Source: Streptomyces viridochromogenes DSM 40736 (GTDB lineage: Bacteria; Actinomycetota; Actinomycetes; Streptomycetales; Streptomycetaceae). Taken from it: DNA of 64,000 nucleotides. Below the pieces are notes generated by a model. It saw only the letters and a program-made list of their open reading frames with translations, searched no databases and was not told where the DNA came from. Location of the stretch: positions 5,721,932-5,785,931 of the forward strand of contig NZ_GG657757.1 of the NCBI RefSeq assembly GCF_000158955.1, in the 5' to 3' direction. A program made the position numbers and the translations under genes. This document shows, in pieces, positions 25,056 to 34,677 of this stretch; the first letter of the stretch is position 1; every line of letters begins with the position of its first letter.

Positions 25056-27227
25056 ATGTCCCAGCACGGCGTCGGCCCGCGTGCGGTCTCGCGCTCGGTC
25101 GCCTTCCTCACCGCGGGAGTGCTCGCGGTGCCCGCGCTCGCCGGATGCGGCTCCGAGGACCCGGCCGGCAGGCCGCTCGCCGCCCCCGACATCCAGCCCG
25201 CCGCCCGCGACCGGATCACCGACGGCGGCACCCTGCGCTGGGCCGTGGACTCCGTGCCCGACACCCTGAACACCTTCCAGTCGGACGCCGACGCCACCAC
25301 CACCCGCGTCGCCCAGGCCGTCCTGCCGTCGATGTTCCGCATGAACGCCGAAGGCCGCCCCGAGCGCAACCCCGACTATCTGGAGTCCGCCGAGGTCGTC
25401 GAGACCGAGCCCAAGCAGGTCGTCCTGTACAAGCTCAACCAGCAGGCCGTCTGGAGCGACGGCCGGGAGATCGGCGCCGCCGACTTCGCCGCCCAGTGGC
25501 GCGCCCTGTCCGGCAAGGACACCGCCTACTGGACCGCCCGCAACGCCGGCTACGACCGCATCCAGAAGATCGAGCGCGGCGACAACGCCCTGGAGGTCAG
25601 GGTCACCTTCGGCCGCCCCTACGCCGACTGGCGGTCGCTGTTCTCGCCCCTGTACCCGAAGGACGTCATGGGCACCCCGGACGCCTTCAACGACGGGGCG
25701 CGCAAGAAGCTCAAGGTCACCGCCGGTCCCTTCACCGTGAAGAAGGTCGACCGCAAGGACGACGAGATCACCCTCGCGCGCAACGCGCGCTGGTGGGGCC
25801 AGCCGGCCAAGCTCTCCGAGATCGTGCTGCGCACGGTCCCGCGCGACAAGCGGGCCGACGAACTGGCCGCCGGCACCCTCGACCTGGCCGAGATCGACCC
25901 CTCCGCGGCCCGCCGCATCACCGTCACCGCCCGGCCCCGCAGCTCCGGCAGCCCGCTGATGGGCTCCAGCGCCAGCCCCTCCGCCGCGGAGGGGGAGAAG
26001 GGCTCCGACGAGAAGACCGCCTCCGGCAAGAACAAGAAGCAGAGCAAGGCGGCCGCCGGATACGCCCGGCAGCAGCAGGCCCTGCGCGGCTTCGAGGTGC
26101 GCAAGTCCCTGGAGCCCGCCTACACCCAGCTCGCCCTGAACGGCGCCGAGGGCCCGCTCGCCGACGAGCGCGTCCGCAGGGCCGTCGCCCGCGCCCTGGA
26201 CCGCAAGGAACTGGTCGCCTCCGTCCTCAAGCCGCTCGGCCTGCCCGCCGTACCGGTCGGCAGCCACCTCGCCCTGTCCGGCCAGGCCGCGTACGCCGAC
26301 AACAGCGGCGCCCTCGGGGACCAGGACACCAAGGAGGCGCAGGCCCTGCTCGCGGATGCCGGATGGGTACGGGGCGGCCCCGTCAAGGAGGAGAAGAAGA
26401 AGGGGGAGAAGGCGGCCGGCGCCGAGGGCAAGAAGGCCGGCAAGTCCTCCGACGAGGAGTCGGACGGCGACGACAGCACGTACATCGTCGGCGAGAGCGA
26501 CAGCGGCGAGGACAACAAGGCACACCGCCGTCACGACCCGGCAGGCCACCCCGCCCAGGACGGCAAGCAGTACAAGCAGCCGCACCAGGGCGGCGCCCCC
26601 GGCGCGTACGCCCCCCAGGGCACCGCCGCCCCGGCCGGCCGTGAGGCCGCCCCACTCGCCAAGAACGGCAAGGCCCTCACGCTCCGCTTCGTCCTGCCCT
26701 CCGGGCCCGGCTCCCAGACGCTGCGCACGGTCGCCGACCGCATCTCCCGCATGCTGGAGCACGTCGGCATCGGCACGGAGATCTCCAAGGTCTCCGACGA
26801 GTCCTACTTCAAGGACCACATCGCGTCCGGCCAGTACGACCTCGCCCTGTACTCCTGGCCGACCACCGCCTTCCCCGCCACCGACGCCCGCCCCGTCTAC
26901 GCCAAGCCGGTCCCGGCCGCCGACGGTTCGCTGAACATCGAGCAGAACTACACGCGCGTCGGCACCGACCAGGTCGACCAGCTCTTCGACGCGGCCGTGG
27001 CCACCCTCGACGAGGGCGAGTCCCGCTCCCTGATCCGCAAGGCCGACTCCCGGATCTGGGCCGCGGCCGGCTCGATCCCCCTCTACCAGCGCCCCCAGCT
27101 CATGGCGGCCCGCAAGAACCTGGTGAACACCGGCGCCTTCGGCCTCGGCACACCGGCCTTCGAGGACATGGGCTTCCTGAAGAAGGGCATGAAGTCGGCC
27201 GGAGGCCCCTCGGCCAGCAGCAGCTGA
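25056..27227 (+). CDS. LpqW-like substrate-binding lipoprotein (SBP family 5)
   Basis: A 723-residue exported lipoprotein: signal peptide of about 30 residues, lipobox LAGC with C31, then an oligopeptide-binding (SBP_bac_5) fold. The fold is interrupted by Lys/Glu/Gly/Ser-rich low-complexity segments around residues 305-335 and 445-535. A peptide-binding protein immediately before typA is the position of lpqW in mycobacteria, where LpqW acts in lipomannan/PIM synthesis rather than peptide import. No permease genes follow directly, which supports a non-transport role. The start is ATG with GGAGG-type site upstream. Confidence 0.85.
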   Translation: MSQHGVGPRAVSRSVAFLTAGVLAVPALAGCGSEDPAGRPLAAPDIQPAARDRITDGGTLRWAVDSVPDTLNTFQSDADATTTRVAQAVLPSMFRMNAEGRPERNPDYLESAEVVETEPKQVVLYKLNQQAVWSDGREIGAADFAAQWRALSGKDTAYWTARNAGYDRIQKIERGDNALEVRVTFGRPYADWRSLFSPLYPKDVMGTPDAFNDGARKKLKVTAGPFTVKKVDRKDDEITLARNARWWGQPAKLSEIVLRTVPRDKRADELAAGTLDLAEIDPSAARRITVTARPRSSGSPLMGSSASPSAAEGEKGSDEKTASGKNKKQSKAAAGYARQQQALRGFEVRKSLEPAYTQLALNGAEGPLADERVRRAVARALDRKELVASVLKPLGLPAVPVGSHLALSGQAAYADNSGALGDQDTKEAQALLADAGWVRGGPVKEEKKKGEKAAGAEGKKAGKSSDEESDGDDSTYIVGESDSGEDNKAHRRHDPAGHPAQDGKQYKQPHQGGAPGAYAPQGTAAPAGREAAPLAKNGKALTLRFVLPSGPGSQTLRTVADRISRMLEHVGIGTEISKVSDESYFKDHIASGQYDLALYSWPTTAFPATDARPVYAKPVPAADGSLNIEQNYTRVGTDQVDQLFDAAVATLDEGESRSLIRKADSRIWAAAGSIPLYQRPQLMAARKNLVNTGAFGLGTPAFEDMGFLKKGMKSAGGPSASSS

Positions 27228-27420
27228 CCCGCCCGTACCGGCCCGGACACGGCCGCCGAGCACCTCACAACCACGCCTGACCTGCACCGACGTATCCCGG
27301 CTCACCCCAACGGGCGCAGACCCGTACCATGGGGTGAGGCCGTGGCATGTTGAGCCCGGCAGGGCCCGCGCACCACTGACGTACGCGCAGGGCATTCACT
27401 ACTCCGGGAGTACGCCTTTT

Positions 27421-29328
27421 ATGGCCACGCGCCACGACATCCGCAACGTCGCCATCGTCGCCCACGTCGACCACGGCAAGACCACCATCGTCGACGGCAT
27501 GCTGAAGCAGGCCGGCGCCTTCGCCGCGCATCAGCTCGACTCGGTCGACGACCGCATGATGGACTCGAACGACCTGGAGCGTGAGAAGGGCATCACGATC
27601 CTGGCCAAGAACACCGCGGTGAAGTACCACCCGAAGGACGGGGGGGACGTCATCACCATCAACATCATCGACACCCCCGGCCACGCCGACTTCGGCGGCG
27701 AGGTCGAGCGGGGTCTGTCGATGGTCGACGGTGTCGTGCTGCTCGTGGACGCCTCCGAGGGCCCGCTCCCGCAGACCCGCTTCGTGCTGCGCAAGGCGCT
27801 CCAGCAGCGCCTGCCCGTCATCCTGTGCATCAACAAGACGGACCGCCCGGACTCCCGCATCGACGAGGTCGTCAACGAGACCTACGACCTCTTCCTCGAC
27901 CTGGACGCCGACGAGGAGCAGATCGAGTTCCCGATCGTCTACGCCTGCGGCCGCGACGGCATCGCCTCGCTGACCAAGCCGGACAACGGCACGGTCCCGT
28001 CCGACTCCACCAGCCTGGAGCCGTTCTTCTCCACCATCCTGGAGCACATCCCGGCCCCGACCTACGACGAGGCCGCCCCGCTCCAGGCGCACGTCACCAA
28101 CCTGGACGCCGACAACTTCCTCGGCCGTATCGCGCTGCTCCGCGTCGAGCAGGGCGAGCTGCGCAAGGGCCAGACGGTCGCCTGGATGAAGCGCGACGGG
28201 TCCGTCAGCAACGTCCGCATCTCCGAGCTGATGATGACCGAGGCGCTCACCCGCAAGCCGGCCGAGATGGCCGGTCCCGGTGACATCTGCGCCGTGGCCG
28301 GTATCCCGGACATCATGATCGGCGAGACCCTCGCCGACCCGGAGAACCCGGTCGCGCTGCCGCTGATCACGGTCGACGAGCCCGCGATCTCCATGGTCAT
28401 CGGCACCAACACCTCCCCGCTGGTCGGCCGCGGCGCCACCGGCAAGGGCGCCGACAACAAGGCGGCCGTCAAGGACCGCAAGGTCACCGCCCGCCAGGTC
28501 AAGGACCGCCTCGACCGCGAGCTGATCGGTAACGTCAGCCTCCGGGTGCTGGACACCGAGCGGCCGGACGCCTGGGAGGTGCAGGGCCGCGGTGAGCTGG
28601 CGCTGGCCATCCTGGTCGAGACGATGCGCCGGGAAGGCTTCGAGCTCACCATCGGCAAGCCGCAGGTCGTCACCAAGGAGGTCGACGGCAAGACCTACGA
28701 GCCCGTCGAGCGCATGACGATCGACGTGCCCGAGGAGCACATGGGCGCCGTCACGCAGCTCATGGGCGTCCGCAAGGGCCGCATGGACAACATGTCCAAC
28801 CACGGCTCCGGCTGGGTCCGCATGGAATTCGTCGTCCCCTCCCGCGGTCTGATCGGTTTCCGGACCGAGTTCCTGACCCAGACCCGCGGCACGGGCATCG
28901 GCCACTCCATCCACGAGGGCTTCGAGCCCTGGTTCGGCACCCTCCAGACCCGTAACAACGGCTCCCTGGTCGCCGACCGCGCCGGTGCGGTCACCGCGTT
29001 CGCGATGACCAACCTCCAGGAGCGCGGCGTGCTGTTCGTCGAGCCGGGCACCGAGGTGTACGAGGGCATGATCGTCGGCGAGAACTCCCGCGCCGACGAC
29101 ATGGACGTCAACATCACCAAGGAGAAGAAGCTCACCAACATGCGGTCGTCCACGGCCGACGTGACCGAGTCGATCGTCCCGCCGCGCAAGCTGTCGCTGG
29201 AGCAGTCCCTGGAGTTCTGCCGCGACGACGAGTGCGTGGAGGTCACCCCGGAGGCCGTGCGCATCCGCAAGGTGAACCTGGACGCCCGCGAGCGCGCCCG
29301 CGCCGCGAGCCGCGCCAAGCACGGCTGA
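27421..29328 (+). CDS. typA: Ribosome-associated translational GTPase TypA/BipA
   Basis: A 635-residue translational GTPase related to EF-G. G1 is AHVDHGKTT (13-21), G2 includes EREKGITI, G3 DTPGHADFGGEVER, G4 NKTDRPDSR; domain II, III, V and the BipA-specific C-terminal domain follow (with RGELALAILVETMRREGFEL and MRSSTADVTESIVPPRKLSLEQSLEF). It assists ribosome assembly and growth at low temperature or under stress. A short hairpin just before the start contains the only plausible Shine-Dalgarno sequence (27406-27410). A perfect terminator follows. Confidence 0.97.
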   Translation: MATRHDIRNVAIVAHVDHGKTTIVDGMLKQAGAFAAHQLDSVDDRMMDSNDLEREKGITILAKNTAVKYHPKDGGDVITINIIDTPGHADFGGEVERGLSMVDGVVLLVDASEGPLPQTRFVLRKALQQRLPVILCINKTDRPDSRIDEVVNETYDLFLDLDADEEQIEFPIVYACGRDGIASLTKPDNGTVPSDSTSLEPFFSTILEHIPAPTYDEAAPLQAHVTNLDADNFLGRIALLRVEQGELRKGQTVAWMKRDGSVSNVRISELMMTEALTRKPAEMAGPGDICAVAGIPDIMIGETLADPENPVALPLITVDEPAISMVIGTNTSPLVGRGATGKGADNKAAVKDRKVTARQVKDRLDRELIGNVSLRVLDTERPDAWEVQGRGELALAILVETMRREGFELTIGKPQVVTKEVDGKTYEPVERMTIDVPEEHMGAVTQLMGVRKGRMDNMSNHGSGWVRMEFVVPSRGLIGFRTEFLTQTRGTGIGHSIHEGFEPWFGTLQTRNNGSLVADRAGAVTAFAMTNLQERGVLFVEPGTEVYEGMIVGENSRADDMDVNITKEKKLTNMRSSTADVTESIVPPRKLSLEQSLEFCRDDECVEVTPEAVRIRKVNLDARERARAASRAKHG

Positions 29329-29344
29329 CGCCTGCCGCTGAAAC

Positions 29345-29381
29345 GACACCGGGCACCCCGCGAGGCGGGGTGCCCGGTGTC
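29345..29381 (+). terminator. Intrinsic terminator of typA
   Basis: A perfect 17-bp stem: GACACCGGGCACCCCGC (29345-29361) pairs with 29365-29381 over a GAG loop, 17 bases after the typA stop. Confidence 0.93.
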
Positions 29382-29931
29382 GTCATGAAGAAGACAGAAC
29401 GCCAAGGGCAGGGGTAGGGAAAACCCTCGATTTGCCCGGGACCGGCGTCCGGAACGCCCCGTTCCCACTACGCTTCTGCGGAAGCGCCGCGCCACCCCGA
29501 CTCCGGGGTTCGCGCAATGGCCTTGCCGCACAGGCTTCTTGAGCGCGCGACAGGCACCAAGGCGCCCTGCACGGGAGTCTGCCCCGTCGCAAGCGGTTTT
29601 TCTCACTCTCGCGTCCGGAATGCGGACAGCCCCCACCGATAGATGTGTAACAAGTCCGTTTCGCAGGGATCTTTCACCAAACCCTTTGTCCGGATTTTGG
29701 AAGATGTAGGCGCGAGCTGTGATCGAACCGAGACCTCGAGAGTGTGGTTCGGTCCTGGCGTTTGGCAGATAGTTAGGCGCGTAGAGCTCGGATGAACGGG
29801 TCATGCGCTGGAGGCGGCGCCGACTCACGAGCGCGGGGGCACCTGACGAAACCGGCACCGGCGACGGGCTGTGGCGGTGATCCGTCCTGTGCTCCCTTCG
29901 CGGTGAACCAATGACTTCATAGGAGGAACCC
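29382..29931. other. Long leader/promoter region of the oligopeptide transporter operon
   Basis: 550 bases without a supported gene. It has AT-richer stretches (29640-29710) unlike the coding DNA around it and an inverted repeat CGAACC/GGTTCG flanking 29740-29765. A long 5' leader with regulation is plausible, but no known riboswitch motif was recognised. The last bases give TAGGAGGAACCC before the ATG, a strong ribosome binding site. Confidence 0.5.
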
Positions 29932-31572
29932 ATGCGCGGTGCCAAGAGCGCCAAGTGGGTCGCGGGGGCGATAGTCGTCGCTCTGGCCGCCACCGCCTGC
30001 GGCGGCGGCGACGACAGCGGCAGCGACGACATGAACAAGGGGAAGGCCGACCCGAACGGCATCGTCACTGCGCAGCTGAGCGAGCCTCAGAACCCGCTGC
30101 AGCCGGCCAACGCCAAGGAGAGCCAGGGCAGCCGTGTCCTGCGCACGATCTTCGCGGGTCTGGTCGACTACGAGCCCGGCACCGGCAAGCTCGAGTACGT
30201 GAACGCCGAGTCGGTCACGCCGAACGACGACTCGTCCGAGTGGACCGTCAAGCTCAAGCCGGGCTGGAAGTTCCACGACGGCACCCCGGTCACCGCCAAG
30301 TCCTACGTGGACTCCTGGAACTGGTCCGCCAACATCAAGAACAACCAGACCAACTCCAGCTGGTTCGCCGACATCGTGGGCTTCGACCAGGTGCACCCGG
30401 AGAAGGGTGACCCGAAGGCCGACAAGATGTCGGGCCTGAAGGTCGTCGACGACAACACCTTCACCGTCAAGCTGACGCAGCCGGTCTCGTACTTCGCGTA
30501 CAAGCTGGGCTACGACGTGTGGGCGCCGCTGCCCGAGGCCTTCTTCAAGGACCCGAAGGGCTTCGGCCAGAAGCCGGTCGGCAACGGCCCGTACAAGTTC
30601 GTCTCCTGGGAGCACAACAAGCTCATCAAGGTCCGCAAGTTCGCGGACTACAAGGGCCCGAACGCCGCCAAGAACGGCGGTATCGACTTCAAGAACTACA
30701 CGACCGCCGACGCCGCGTACTCGGACCTGCGCTCCAACAACGTGGACTGGATCGAGCAGGTCCCGACCACCGCGCTGACGAACTACAAGTCGGACCTCGG
30801 CGACCGCGCCATCGACCAGCCGTACTCGGCCGTCCAGTCGATCGTCCCGGCGTTCTACACCAAGCAGTTCAAGGACATCGACCCCAAGGTCATCCAGGGT
30901 CTGTCCATGGCGATCGACCGCCAGACGATCACCAAGACCGTCCTGCAGGGCACCCGTACCCCGGCCGACTCCTACGTCGCCCCCGGCGTCCTCGGCTACA
31001 AGAAGGGCGCGCTCGGCGACATCGTCAAGTTCGACCCGGCCCAGGCCAAGAAGCTCGTCCAGGAGGGTGGCGGCGTCCCGGGCAACAAGATCCAGATCCA
31101 GTACAACGCCGACCAGGACCACAAGCCGTGGGTCGACGCGGTCTGCAACTCGATCCGCAAGGCCACCGGCGTGGAGTGCACCGGCGACCCGAAGCCGACC
31201 TTCCAGGCCGACCTCGACGCCCGTGACAAGGACCAGGTCAAGTCCATGTACCGCGGTGGCTGGGTGCTCGACTACCCGGTCAACTCGAACTTCATGCGCG
31301 ACCTGTACGGCTCCACGGCCGCCGGTAACACCAGCGGCTACTCCAACAAGGAGTTCGACAAGCTGAGCTCCGAGGCGGACAAGGCCGGCTCGATCGACGA
31401 GACCGTGGCCAAGTACCAGGAGGCGGAGCAGCTCCTCGCAAAGGACATGCCGGCCATCCCGCTCTGGTTCTACAAGGTCAACAGCGGTCAGTCCGTCAAC
31501 ATCCTGGGCAAGATCAAGTACGGCCAGGACGGCGACCCGATCTTCGACCAGATCCAGGTCAAGCAGAAGTAA
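29932..31572 (+). CDS. Oligopeptide ABC transporter substrate-binding lipoprotein
   Basis: A 546-residue SBP_bac_5 protein (OppA/DppA type). The signal peptide ends in AATAC with C23 as lipidation site, then a Gly/Ser/Asp linker and the binding fold: LSEPQNPLQPANAKESQGSR, KPGWKFHDGTPVTAKSYVDSW, and VLGYKKGALGDI are typical. It captures peptides outside the membrane for the permeases encoded downstream. It is first in a five-gene operon; a hairpin after it (31588-31626) may protect or attenuate the transcript. The SBP-first order matches the importer next to bldK in S. coelicolor rather than bldK itself, whose first gene is a permease. Confidence 0.92.
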   Translation: MRGAKSAKWVAGAIVVALAATACGGGDDSGSDDMNKGKADPNGIVTAQLSEPQNPLQPANAKESQGSRVLRTIFAGLVDYEPGTGKLEYVNAESVTPNDDSSEWTVKLKPGWKFHDGTPVTAKSYVDSWNWSANIKNNQTNSSWFADIVGFDQVHPEKGDPKADKMSGLKVVDDNTFTVKLTQPVSYFAYKLGYDVWAPLPEAFFKDPKGFGQKPVGNGPYKFVSWEHNKLIKVRKFADYKGPNAAKNGGIDFKNYTTADAAYSDLRSNNVDWIEQVPTTALTNYKSDLGDRAIDQPYSAVQSIVPAFYTKQFKDIDPKVIQGLSMAIDRQTITKTVLQGTRTPADSYVAPGVLGYKKGALGDIVKFDPAQAKKLVQEGGGVPGNKIQIQYNADQDHKPWVDAVCNSIRKATGVECTGDPKPTFQADLDARDKDQVKSMYRGGWVLDYPVNSNFMRDLYGSTAAGNTSGYSNKEFDKLSSEADKAGSIDETVAKYQEAEQLLAKDMPAIPLWFYKVNSGQSVNILGKIKYGQDGDPIFDQIQVKQK

Positions 31573-31587
31573 GCACACGACCGCAGG

Positions 31588-31626
31588 CCGGTGCCGCCTC
31601 TCCCGTCAGGGGAGCGGCGGCGCCGG
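31588..31626 (+). promoter_or_regulatory. Intercistronic hairpin after the binding-protein gene
   Basis: CCGGTGCCGCCTCTCCC (31588-31604) pairs with most of GGGGAGCGGCGGCGCCGG (31609-31626) over GTCA. It lies 16 bases after the SBP stop, not followed by a T-run. Such stems commonly raise SBP over permease expression by protecting the upstream mRNA or causing partial termination. Confidence 0.75.
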
Positions 31627-31719
31627 TCCGTAGGCACAGGCCTCCACCTCACCCCCCCCGACCTGCGGTAGAGATGAGTGCGCAGGCCTCGCCGACCCCT
31701 CACGGCATGGAGGCGCAAG

Positions 31720-32646
31720 ATGGGGCGCTACGCCGCCAGGCGACTGCTCCAGATGATCCCGATCTTCATCGGGACAACTCTGTTGATCTTCCTGATGGTC
31801 CACATCCTGCCGGGCGACCCGGTCCGGGCCATCTACGGGGACAAGGCTCCCGATCCCGCACAGATCGCGCAGATCAAGCGCGAGTACGGCTTCGACAAGC
31901 CCGTCCTCGAGCAGTACTTCCACTACATGCTGAATCTCCTCAAGGGAGACTTCGGCAGCAACCTCGCCGGACGCCCGGTCGCCGACCTGATGGCCGAGGC
32001 CTTCCCGGTGACCCTGCGGCTGACGCTGCTGGCCATCACCATCGAGATCATCATCGGTGTCGGCCTGGGGGCGTGGGCCGGTCTGCGGGCCGGTAAGGCC
32101 GCCGACACCGGCGTGCTGGTCTTCACCCTGACGGTGATCTCCATCCCGGTGTTCGTGCTGGGCTTCATCGCCCGGTTCATCTTCGCCGACGAACTCGGCT
32201 GGCTGCCGCCCAACGTGCAGGACTCCACGGACTACTCGCAGTTGTTCCTGCCCGCTTTCGTCCTGGCCATGCTGTCCATGGCGTACGTGGCGCGGCTGAC
32301 CCGGACGACCTTCGCCGAGAACCTGCGGGCCGACTACATGCGCACCGCGCTGGCCAAGGGCCTGCCCCGGCGCCGCATCATCGGTGTCCACCTGCTGCGC
32401 AACTCGCTGATTCCCGTGGTCACCTTCGTCGGTACCGACGTCGGCGGCTTCATCGGCGGCGCGGTCATCACCGAGGGCATCTTCAACATCCAGGGCGTCG
32501 GCAACCTCCTCTACAGGGCGATCCAGACGAGCGAGGGCTCGACGGTCACGGGTGTGGTGACGGTCCTCGTCCTCGTCATCCTCCTGATCAACCTGCTCAT
32601 CGACCTGCTGTACGCGGTCCTGGACCCGAGGATCCGGTATGCCTGA
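31720..32646 (+). CDS. Peptide ABC transporter permease (DppB/OppB type)
   Basis: A 308-residue permease with six predicted helices. It begins MGRYAARRLLQMIPIFIGTTLLIF, the conserved first helix of DppB, and has the EAA loop in RADYMRTALAKGLPRRRII that contacts the ATPases. The ATG at 31720 follows GGAGGCGCAAG. It overlaps the second permease by eight bases, showing translational coupling. Confidence 0.93.
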   Translation: MGRYAARRLLQMIPIFIGTTLLIFLMVHILPGDPVRAIYGDKAPDPAQIAQIKREYGFDKPVLEQYFHYMLNLLKGDFGSNLAGRPVADLMAEAFPVTLRLTLLAITIEIIIGVGLGAWAGLRAGKAADTGVLVFTLTVISIPVFVLGFIARFIFADELGWLPPNVQDSTDYSQLFLPAFVLAMLSMAYVARLTRTTFAENLRADYMRTALAKGLPRRRIIGVHLLRNSLIPVVTFVGTDVGGFIGGAVITEGIFNIQGVGNLLYRAIQTSEGSTVTGVVTVLVLVILLINLLIDLLYAVLDPRIRYA

Positions 32647-33607
32647 CGTGACCAAGGCCCAGACCACCGACTCCGCGACCGTGGACGCCGTGGCCCCGCC
32701 GGCCGTCGACGCCCCCGGCAAGGTGAGCGCGCAGAAGAGCGACAAGCCCCGCTCCCTGTGGGGTGACGCCTGGTACGACCTGCGGCACCGGCCCATGTTC
32801 TGGATCTCCTCGGTGCTGCTGGTCCTGCTGCTGGTGATCGCCGCGTTCCCCGGCATGTTCACCAGCGTCGACCCGCGGGACGGCGACCTGGTCCACCACT
32901 ACCTGAGCAAGCCGGAGCTGGGCCATGTCTTCCAGCCCGACTGGTTCGGCTACGACCAGCAGGGCCGCTCCATCTACGCCCGTGTCATCTACGGCACCCG
33001 CGCCTCGATCCTGGTCGGCGTCTGCGTCACCGCGGCCGTCACGCTGATCGGCGGACTGCTCGGCATGCTGGCCGGCTACTTCGGCGGCTGGATCGACTCG
33101 GTGATCTCCCGGATCGTCGACATCTTCTTCGGCCTGCCGTTCCTGCTCGGCACGATGGTCGTCCTGAACGCCTTCACCGAGCGCAAGGTGTACGTGGTCA
33201 TCCTGGCCCTGGCCTTCCTCGGCTGGACCTCGATCGCCCGCGTCATGCGCAGCTCGGTGATCACGGCCAAGCAGGCGGACTACGTGACGGCGGCCCGGGC
33301 GCTGGGCGCCGGCACCCCGCGGATCCTGTTCCGCCACGTGATGCCGAACGCCGTCGCGCCGACCATCGTCGTGGCCACGATCGCGCTCGGCGGTTACATC
33401 TCCGCGGAGGCGACGCTGTCGTTCCTCGGCCTCGGCCTCAGCGACCCGACGATCTCGTGGGGCATCGACATCTCCGAGGGCAGCAAGGTGATCCGGGACA
33501 ACCCGCACACGCTGCTGTTCCCGGCCGGAATGCTCAGCCTCACGGTCTTCGCGTTCATCATGCTCGGCGACGCGGTGCGCGACGCCCTCGACCCGAAGCT
33601 GCGCTGA
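32639..33607 (+). CDS. Peptide ABC transporter permease (DppC/OppC type)
   Basis: A 322-residue permease with an extended polar N terminus of about 45 residues (DUF OppC_N), then six helices. The EAA loop is visible as QADYVTAARALGAGTPRILFRHVMPN, and SLAE-type C-terminal helices follow (GTEATLSFLGLGL-like segment near residue 260). It pairs with the preceding permease to form the channel. Confidence 0.93.
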   Translation: MPDVTKAQTTDSATVDAVAPPAVDAPGKVSAQKSDKPRSLWGDAWYDLRHRPMFWISSVLLVLLLVIAAFPGMFTSVDPRDGDLVHHYLSKPELGHVFQPDWFGYDQQGRSIYARVIYGTRASILVGVCVTAAVTLIGGLLGMLAGYFGGWIDSVISRIVDIFFGLPFLLGTMVVLNAFTERKVYVVILALAFLGWTSIARVMRSSVITAKQADYVTAARALGAGTPRILFRHVMPNAVAPTIVVATIALGGYISAEATLSFLGLGLSDPTISWGIDISEGSKVIRDNPHTLLFPAGMLSLTVFAFIMLGDAVRDALDPKLR

Positions 33608-33618
33608 GGAGGGCGTAC

Positions 33619-34677
33619 GTGACCACCATTGACAAGACCCGGAACGTCCCCGAGCCGCGCGGCGCGGCCGAGGGGGACGTCCCCCTGCTCGAAGTGCGCG
33701 ACCTGCACGTCGAGTTCCACACCCGTGACGGTGTGGCCAAGGCCGTCAACGGCGTCAACTACACCGTGAACTCCGGCGAGACCCTCGCCGTGCTCGGTGA
33801 GTCCGGCTCCGGCAAGTCCGTGACCGCGCAGGCGATCATGGGCATTCTCGACATGCCGCCCGGACGGATCCCCCAGGGACAGATCCTGTACCGGGGCGAG
33901 GACATGCTCACCATGTCGGGCGACGCCCGGCGCAAGATCCGGGGACAGAAGATCGCGATGATCTTCCAGGACGCGCTGTCCTCGCTGAACCCGGTGCTGT
34001 CCGTCGGCTACCAGCTCGGCGAGATGTTCCGCGTCCACCAGGGCCTGAGCAAGAAGGATGCCAAGGCCAAGGCCATCGAGCTGATGGACCGCGTGAAGAT
34101 CCCGGCCGCGAAGGAGCGCGTCGGCGACTATCCGCACCAGTTCTCCGGCGGTATGCGCCAGCGCATCATGATCGCGATGGCGCTCGCCCTGGAGCCGGAC
34201 CTGATCATCGCCGACGAGCCGACCACGGCCCTCGACGTGACGGTCCAGGCCCAGGTCATGGACCTGCTCGCGGAGTTGCAGCGCGAGTACAACATGGGCC
34301 TGATCCTGATCACCCACGACCTCGGCGTCGTCGCCGACGTCGCGGACAAGATCGCGGTGATGTACGCGGGCCGGATCGTGGAGACCGCGCCGGTGCACGA
34401 GCTGTACAAGCGGCCCGCGCACCCCTACACCAAGGGCCTGCTCGAGTCGATCCCGCGCCTGGACCAGAAGGGCCAGGACCTCTACGCGATCAAGGGCCTG
34501 CCGCCCAACCTGCTGCGCATCCCGACCGGTTGCGCCTTCAACCCGCGGTGCCCGCAGGCGCAGGACATCTGCCGTACGGATGTCCCGCCGCTGCACCCGG
34601 TCACCGAGCGGGACGGCGCCGAGCTGGCCGGCCGCGGCAGCGCGTGCCACTTCTGGAAGGAGACGATCCATGGCTGA
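33619..34677 (+). CDS. Peptide ABC transporter ATP-binding protein (DppD/OppD type)
   Basis: A 352-residue ATPase. Walker A is GESGSGKSV, the signature FSGGMRQR, Walker B LIIADEPTTALD, H-loop LILITHDLGVV. The C-terminal oligo/dipeptide (oligo_HPY) domain has GCAFNPRCPQAQDIC and a final ACHF, four cysteines that in the family can hold an iron-sulfur cluster. The GTG at 33619 follows GAGGAGGG. Confidence 0.94.
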   Translation: MTTIDKTRNVPEPRGAAEGDVPLLEVRDLHVEFHTRDGVAKAVNGVNYTVNSGETLAVLGESGSGKSVTAQAIMGILDMPPGRIPQGQILYRGEDMLTMSGDARRKIRGQKIAMIFQDALSSLNPVLSVGYQLGEMFRVHQGLSKKDAKAKAIELMDRVKIPAAKERVGDYPHQFSGGMRQRIMIAMALALEPDLIIADEPTTALDVTVQAQVMDLLAELQREYNMGLILITHDLGVVADVADKIAVMYAGRIVETAPVHELYKRPAHPYTKGLLESIPRLDQKGQDLYAIKGLPPNLLRIPTGCAFNPRCPQAQDICRTDVPPLHPVTERDGAELAGRGSACHFWKETIHG

